Assembly (NCBI GenBank): GCA_035285585.1
Contig: JAYKGU010000023.1
Coordinates: 1-8,526, forward strand
Direction: 5' to 3'
Origin: JAYKGU01 sp035285585
GTDB lineage: Bacteria; Cyanobacteriota; Cyanobacteriia; CAKZMO01
Length of the DNA: 8,526 bases
In this document: one piece after another, positions 7,248 through 8,526 of the stretch
Layout: each line of letters starts with the position of its first letter
Position numbering within the stretch: the first letter of the stretch is position 1
The notes under the pieces: generated by a model
What the model was told of the DNA's origin: nothing
The model's input: only the letters and a program-made list of their open reading frames with translations
Database searches by the model: none
Made by a program: the position numbers and the translations under genes

Positions 7248-7793
7248 ATGAAGGGGAAGCTGTCCGACATTGAGGTGATTCAACAATTTATCCAGCGCTC
7301 AGTGCAAAATCAAGAAGTCCTGGCGGCAAACCAAAATTTACAGGCCCTGTCTGTCTGCTCGACAAACCAGTTGGTCAACAGGCAAGGGATAACGCTGGCG
7401 TCGATTCAGCTTAACCAAGCCTCACCGGAGTTTTCCATCTGGGCAAAAACGCCCTACTGGGAATCCTTAAATGAACAACTGGCTTACTACAACTTTGTCG
7501 TTTCAAATCAGGCTATTCAACACGATTTTTATCGCTACTGCCACGTCAAACCGCCCCAGGGATATCAAATGCGCTGCACCCGGTCGGTAGAGCTATGGCG
7601 TCGCGGTTGGAAATATCGCAACCGCATTCGCAGCCAATTTGTGTCGCTGGATTTGCTGGTGCGGGTACGACAAACCTGGTATCCAGTCAACAATTTGGAG
7701 ATCAGCAACGGCCTGATTTTCATCAAAACCCTGACGGAAGAAATGAGCCTGCAAACGAGTGATTTGATTGTCTGGCTGGAAAAGGCAGTTTAG
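7248..7793 (+). CDS. Hypothetical protein in repeat-flanked segment
   Basis: Protein of 181 residues that I cannot assign to a family. It looks like a soluble folded protein: there is no signal peptide or membrane helix, the N-terminal third is glutamine- and asparagine-rich and probably helical (SDIEVIQQFIQRSVQNQEVL), the middle has aromatic clusters (KTPYWESLNEQLAYYNFVV), there is a basic patch ELWRRGWKYRNRIRSQ, and the C-terminus is short-strand-like and ends in LIVWLEKAV. No HUH, DDE or nuclease motif is evident, so it is unlikely to be a transposase. I chose the ATG at 7248, with AGGGGG about ten bases upstream; the frame opens earlier, but only through a TTG at 7173. GC content in sampled stretches is about 43-47%, against about 63% in a sampled stretch of the lipid kinase gene, suggesting a different history. 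A hairpin follows the stop. A regulatory or nucleic-acid-binding role is only a guess. Confidence 0.7.
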   Translation: MKGKLSDIEVIQQFIQRSVQNQEVLAANQNLQALSVCSTNQLVNRQGITLASIQLNQASPEFSIWAKTPYWESLNEQLAYYNFVVSNQAIQHDFYRYCHVKPPQGYQMRCTRSVELWRRGWKYRNRIRSQFVSLDLLVRVRQTWYPVNNLEISNGLIFIKTLTEEMSLQTSDLIVWLEKAV

Positions 7794-7808
7794 AAATTTC
7801 TACACCCA

Positions 7809-7834
7809 TAGGGGCAAACGACTATTTGCCCCTA
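7809..7834 (+). terminator. Perfect 10-bp hairpin after the unknown gene
   Basis: TAGGGGCAAA (7809-7818) and TTTGCCCCTA (7825-7834) form a perfect inverted repeat with a six-base loop, 15 bases after the stop at 7793. It lacks a following T-run, so it is not a classical intrinsic terminator. It may instead be a dispersed palindrome of a kind seen in cyanobacterial intergenic regions, or a transcript 3'-end stabiliser. Confidence 0.5.
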
Positions 7835-7842
7835 CAGGCAGG

Positions 7843-7936
7843 TACAGCCCTACGGGCTAAGGTTTGAGGTTGGAACCCCCGCGACGCGGGGGTTCCAAAC
7901 CTCTTGAATGTCCTAACGCGAAAGCGTAACGCCATA
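7843..7936 (-). repeat. 94-bp palindromic element, copy B (inverted)
   Basis: Reverse-orientation copy of the element at 6842-6935, the same length without internal gaps. The end next to the nucleotidyltransferase gene keeps the terminal repeat (CGTAACGCCATA, 7925-7936), while the other end (TACAGCCCTAC, 7843-7853) has diverged at three positions. The central hairpin is longer than in copy A: 7866-7883 pairs with 7885-7903 with one bulged A (7899) and no mismatch in the GC-rich core. It ends three bases before the nucleotidyltransferase stop codon and may act as that gene's transcript end, with the same consequence for the unknown gene from the other side. Confidence 0.85.
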
Positions 7937-7939
7937 CAG

Positions 7940-8526
7940 CTACGGGTTGGTGCCGAGGAGTTCGGCGATCGCCTGCCGTTCAGCGGGAGCCTGGGGCGGT
8001 TGGGCCTGACGGCTGTCGGTAATCAGCCAGTCGAGGGCGGCGGCCTGCACATCTACGGATGCACCGGTTTTATCGACGCAGTAGCGACCAAACACCAGCT
8101 TGTTGGCCAGCAGCGCCCCTGGGCCAATGCGGGAGTATTCGAAAATGACGCTGTTGTCTACCGTTGCGCCTGAGCAGATGTGGCAGCTTGGGCCGATCAT
8201 GGTGGGGCCAACGATTTTGGCTCCGTCTTCAATGCGGGTCATACCACCGATGTAGACCGGGCCTTGGATGTCAACCTTATCCCAATTGACGGCCACGTTA
8301 ATGCCAGTGTAAATGCCGGGGGCAACCTGAGTACCGGGAATCTGGACATTTTTGACTTCGCCCATCAAGACACTCCGGATGGCGTGCCAGTAGTCGGGCA
8401 CCTTACCAATGTCTACCCACTCAAAGTCCATCGAGATGCCGTAGAAAGGGGCACCCGACTCGACCAGTTTGGGAAACAGGTCACCCCCAATGTCAAACTT
8501 TTGCCCTGACGGGATGTAGTCAAAGA
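7940..8526 (-). CDS. NDP-sugar synthase (Man-1-P guanylyltransferase type), 3' part
   Basis: C-terminal 194 residues of a sugar-phosphate nucleotidyltransferase that continues beyond the right edge of the window. The first part (FDYIPSGQKFDIGGDLFPKL, then MDFEWVDIGKVPDYWHAIRS) is the end of the catalytic nucleotidyltransferase domain. From about visible residue 60 on comes a left-handed beta-helix with hexapeptide-type repeats (VAPGIYTGINVAV, GPVYIGGMTRIEDGAKI, GPTMIGPSCHICSGATV, NSVIFEYSRIGPGALL). From memory this closely resembles cyanobacterial proteins of about 390 residues annotated as mannose-1-phosphate guanylyltransferase. It would make GDP-mannose or another NDP-sugar for glycan synthesis; the sugar cannot be decided from this half. 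The ATG at 8431 is internal, because the frame is open and conserved upstream to 8524. The stop lies three bases from repeat copy B. Confidence 0.88.
   Translation of the reverse strand, partial: FDYIPSGQKFDIGGDLFPKLVESGAPFYGISMDFEWVDIGKVPDYWHAIRSVLMGEVKNVQIPGTQVAPGIYTGINVAVNWDKVDIQGPVYIGGMTRIEDGAKIVGPTMIGPSCHICSGATVDNSVIFEYSRIGPGALLANKLVFGRYCVDKTGASVDVQAAALDWLITDSRQAQPPQAPAERQAIAELLGTNP

Noticed and set aside
7248..7793. Unknown gene as a REP-associated or IS200-type transposase
   Set aside because: No HUH motif or suitably placed catalytic tyrosine pattern is visible, and no DDE-type spacing either.

Overview
The window looks like a piece of a chromosome from a moderately GC-rich cyanobacterium, probably a filamentous Leptolyngbya/Nodosilinea-type lineage (the genus is inference). 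The main sign is the octamer GCGATCGC (HIP1), which I count 15 times in 8.5 kb where chance would give far less than one copy. The recognisable proteins also match families as they occur in cyanobacteria. I see no rRNA, tRNA, CRISPR array or intact insertion sequence.

Layout. From 16 to 1092 (+) there is a GT4 glycosyltransferase. Its stop codon overlaps the stop of a convergent small FMN-binding flavin reductase (1089-1574, -). A 220-bp divergent intergenic region leads to a two-domain protein, a methylglyoxal-synthase-like domain fused to a YegS/diacylglycerol-kinase-type lipid kinase (1795-3066, +). Eight bases further on, convergently, ends an HdeD/DUF308 six-helix membrane protein (3075-3626, -). 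Upstream of it on the same strand lies the tldD-pmbA (tldE) pair (6522 to 3703, -), three bases apart, encoding the two halves of the TldD/TldE metalloprotease.

From about 6523 to 7939 the window changes character. It has long non-coding stretches and two 94-bp palindromic elements in opposite orientation (6842-6935 and 7843-7936), about 91% identical. Between them is a lower-GC gene of unknown function (7248-7793, +) followed by a perfect 10-bp hairpin. This is the most accessory-looking part of the window. The elements look like small MITE- or REP-like units, and the whole 1.1-kb block could be a cargo or an invertible segment (inference).

The right edge holds the C-terminal half of a sugar-phosphate nucleotidyltransferase with a left-handed beta-helix tail (7940 to beyond 8526, -), of the cyanobacterial mannose-1-phosphate guanylyltransferase type.

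Only tldD-pmbA is a clear operon. The nucleotidyltransferase and the glycosyltransferase both fit nucleotide-sugar and polysaccharide metabolism but are far apart, so a link is not shown. I do not see a clearly new multi-gene system. The best leads are the repeat-flanked unknown gene and the kinase fusion, whose methylglyoxal synthase domain has lost one catalytic histidine.
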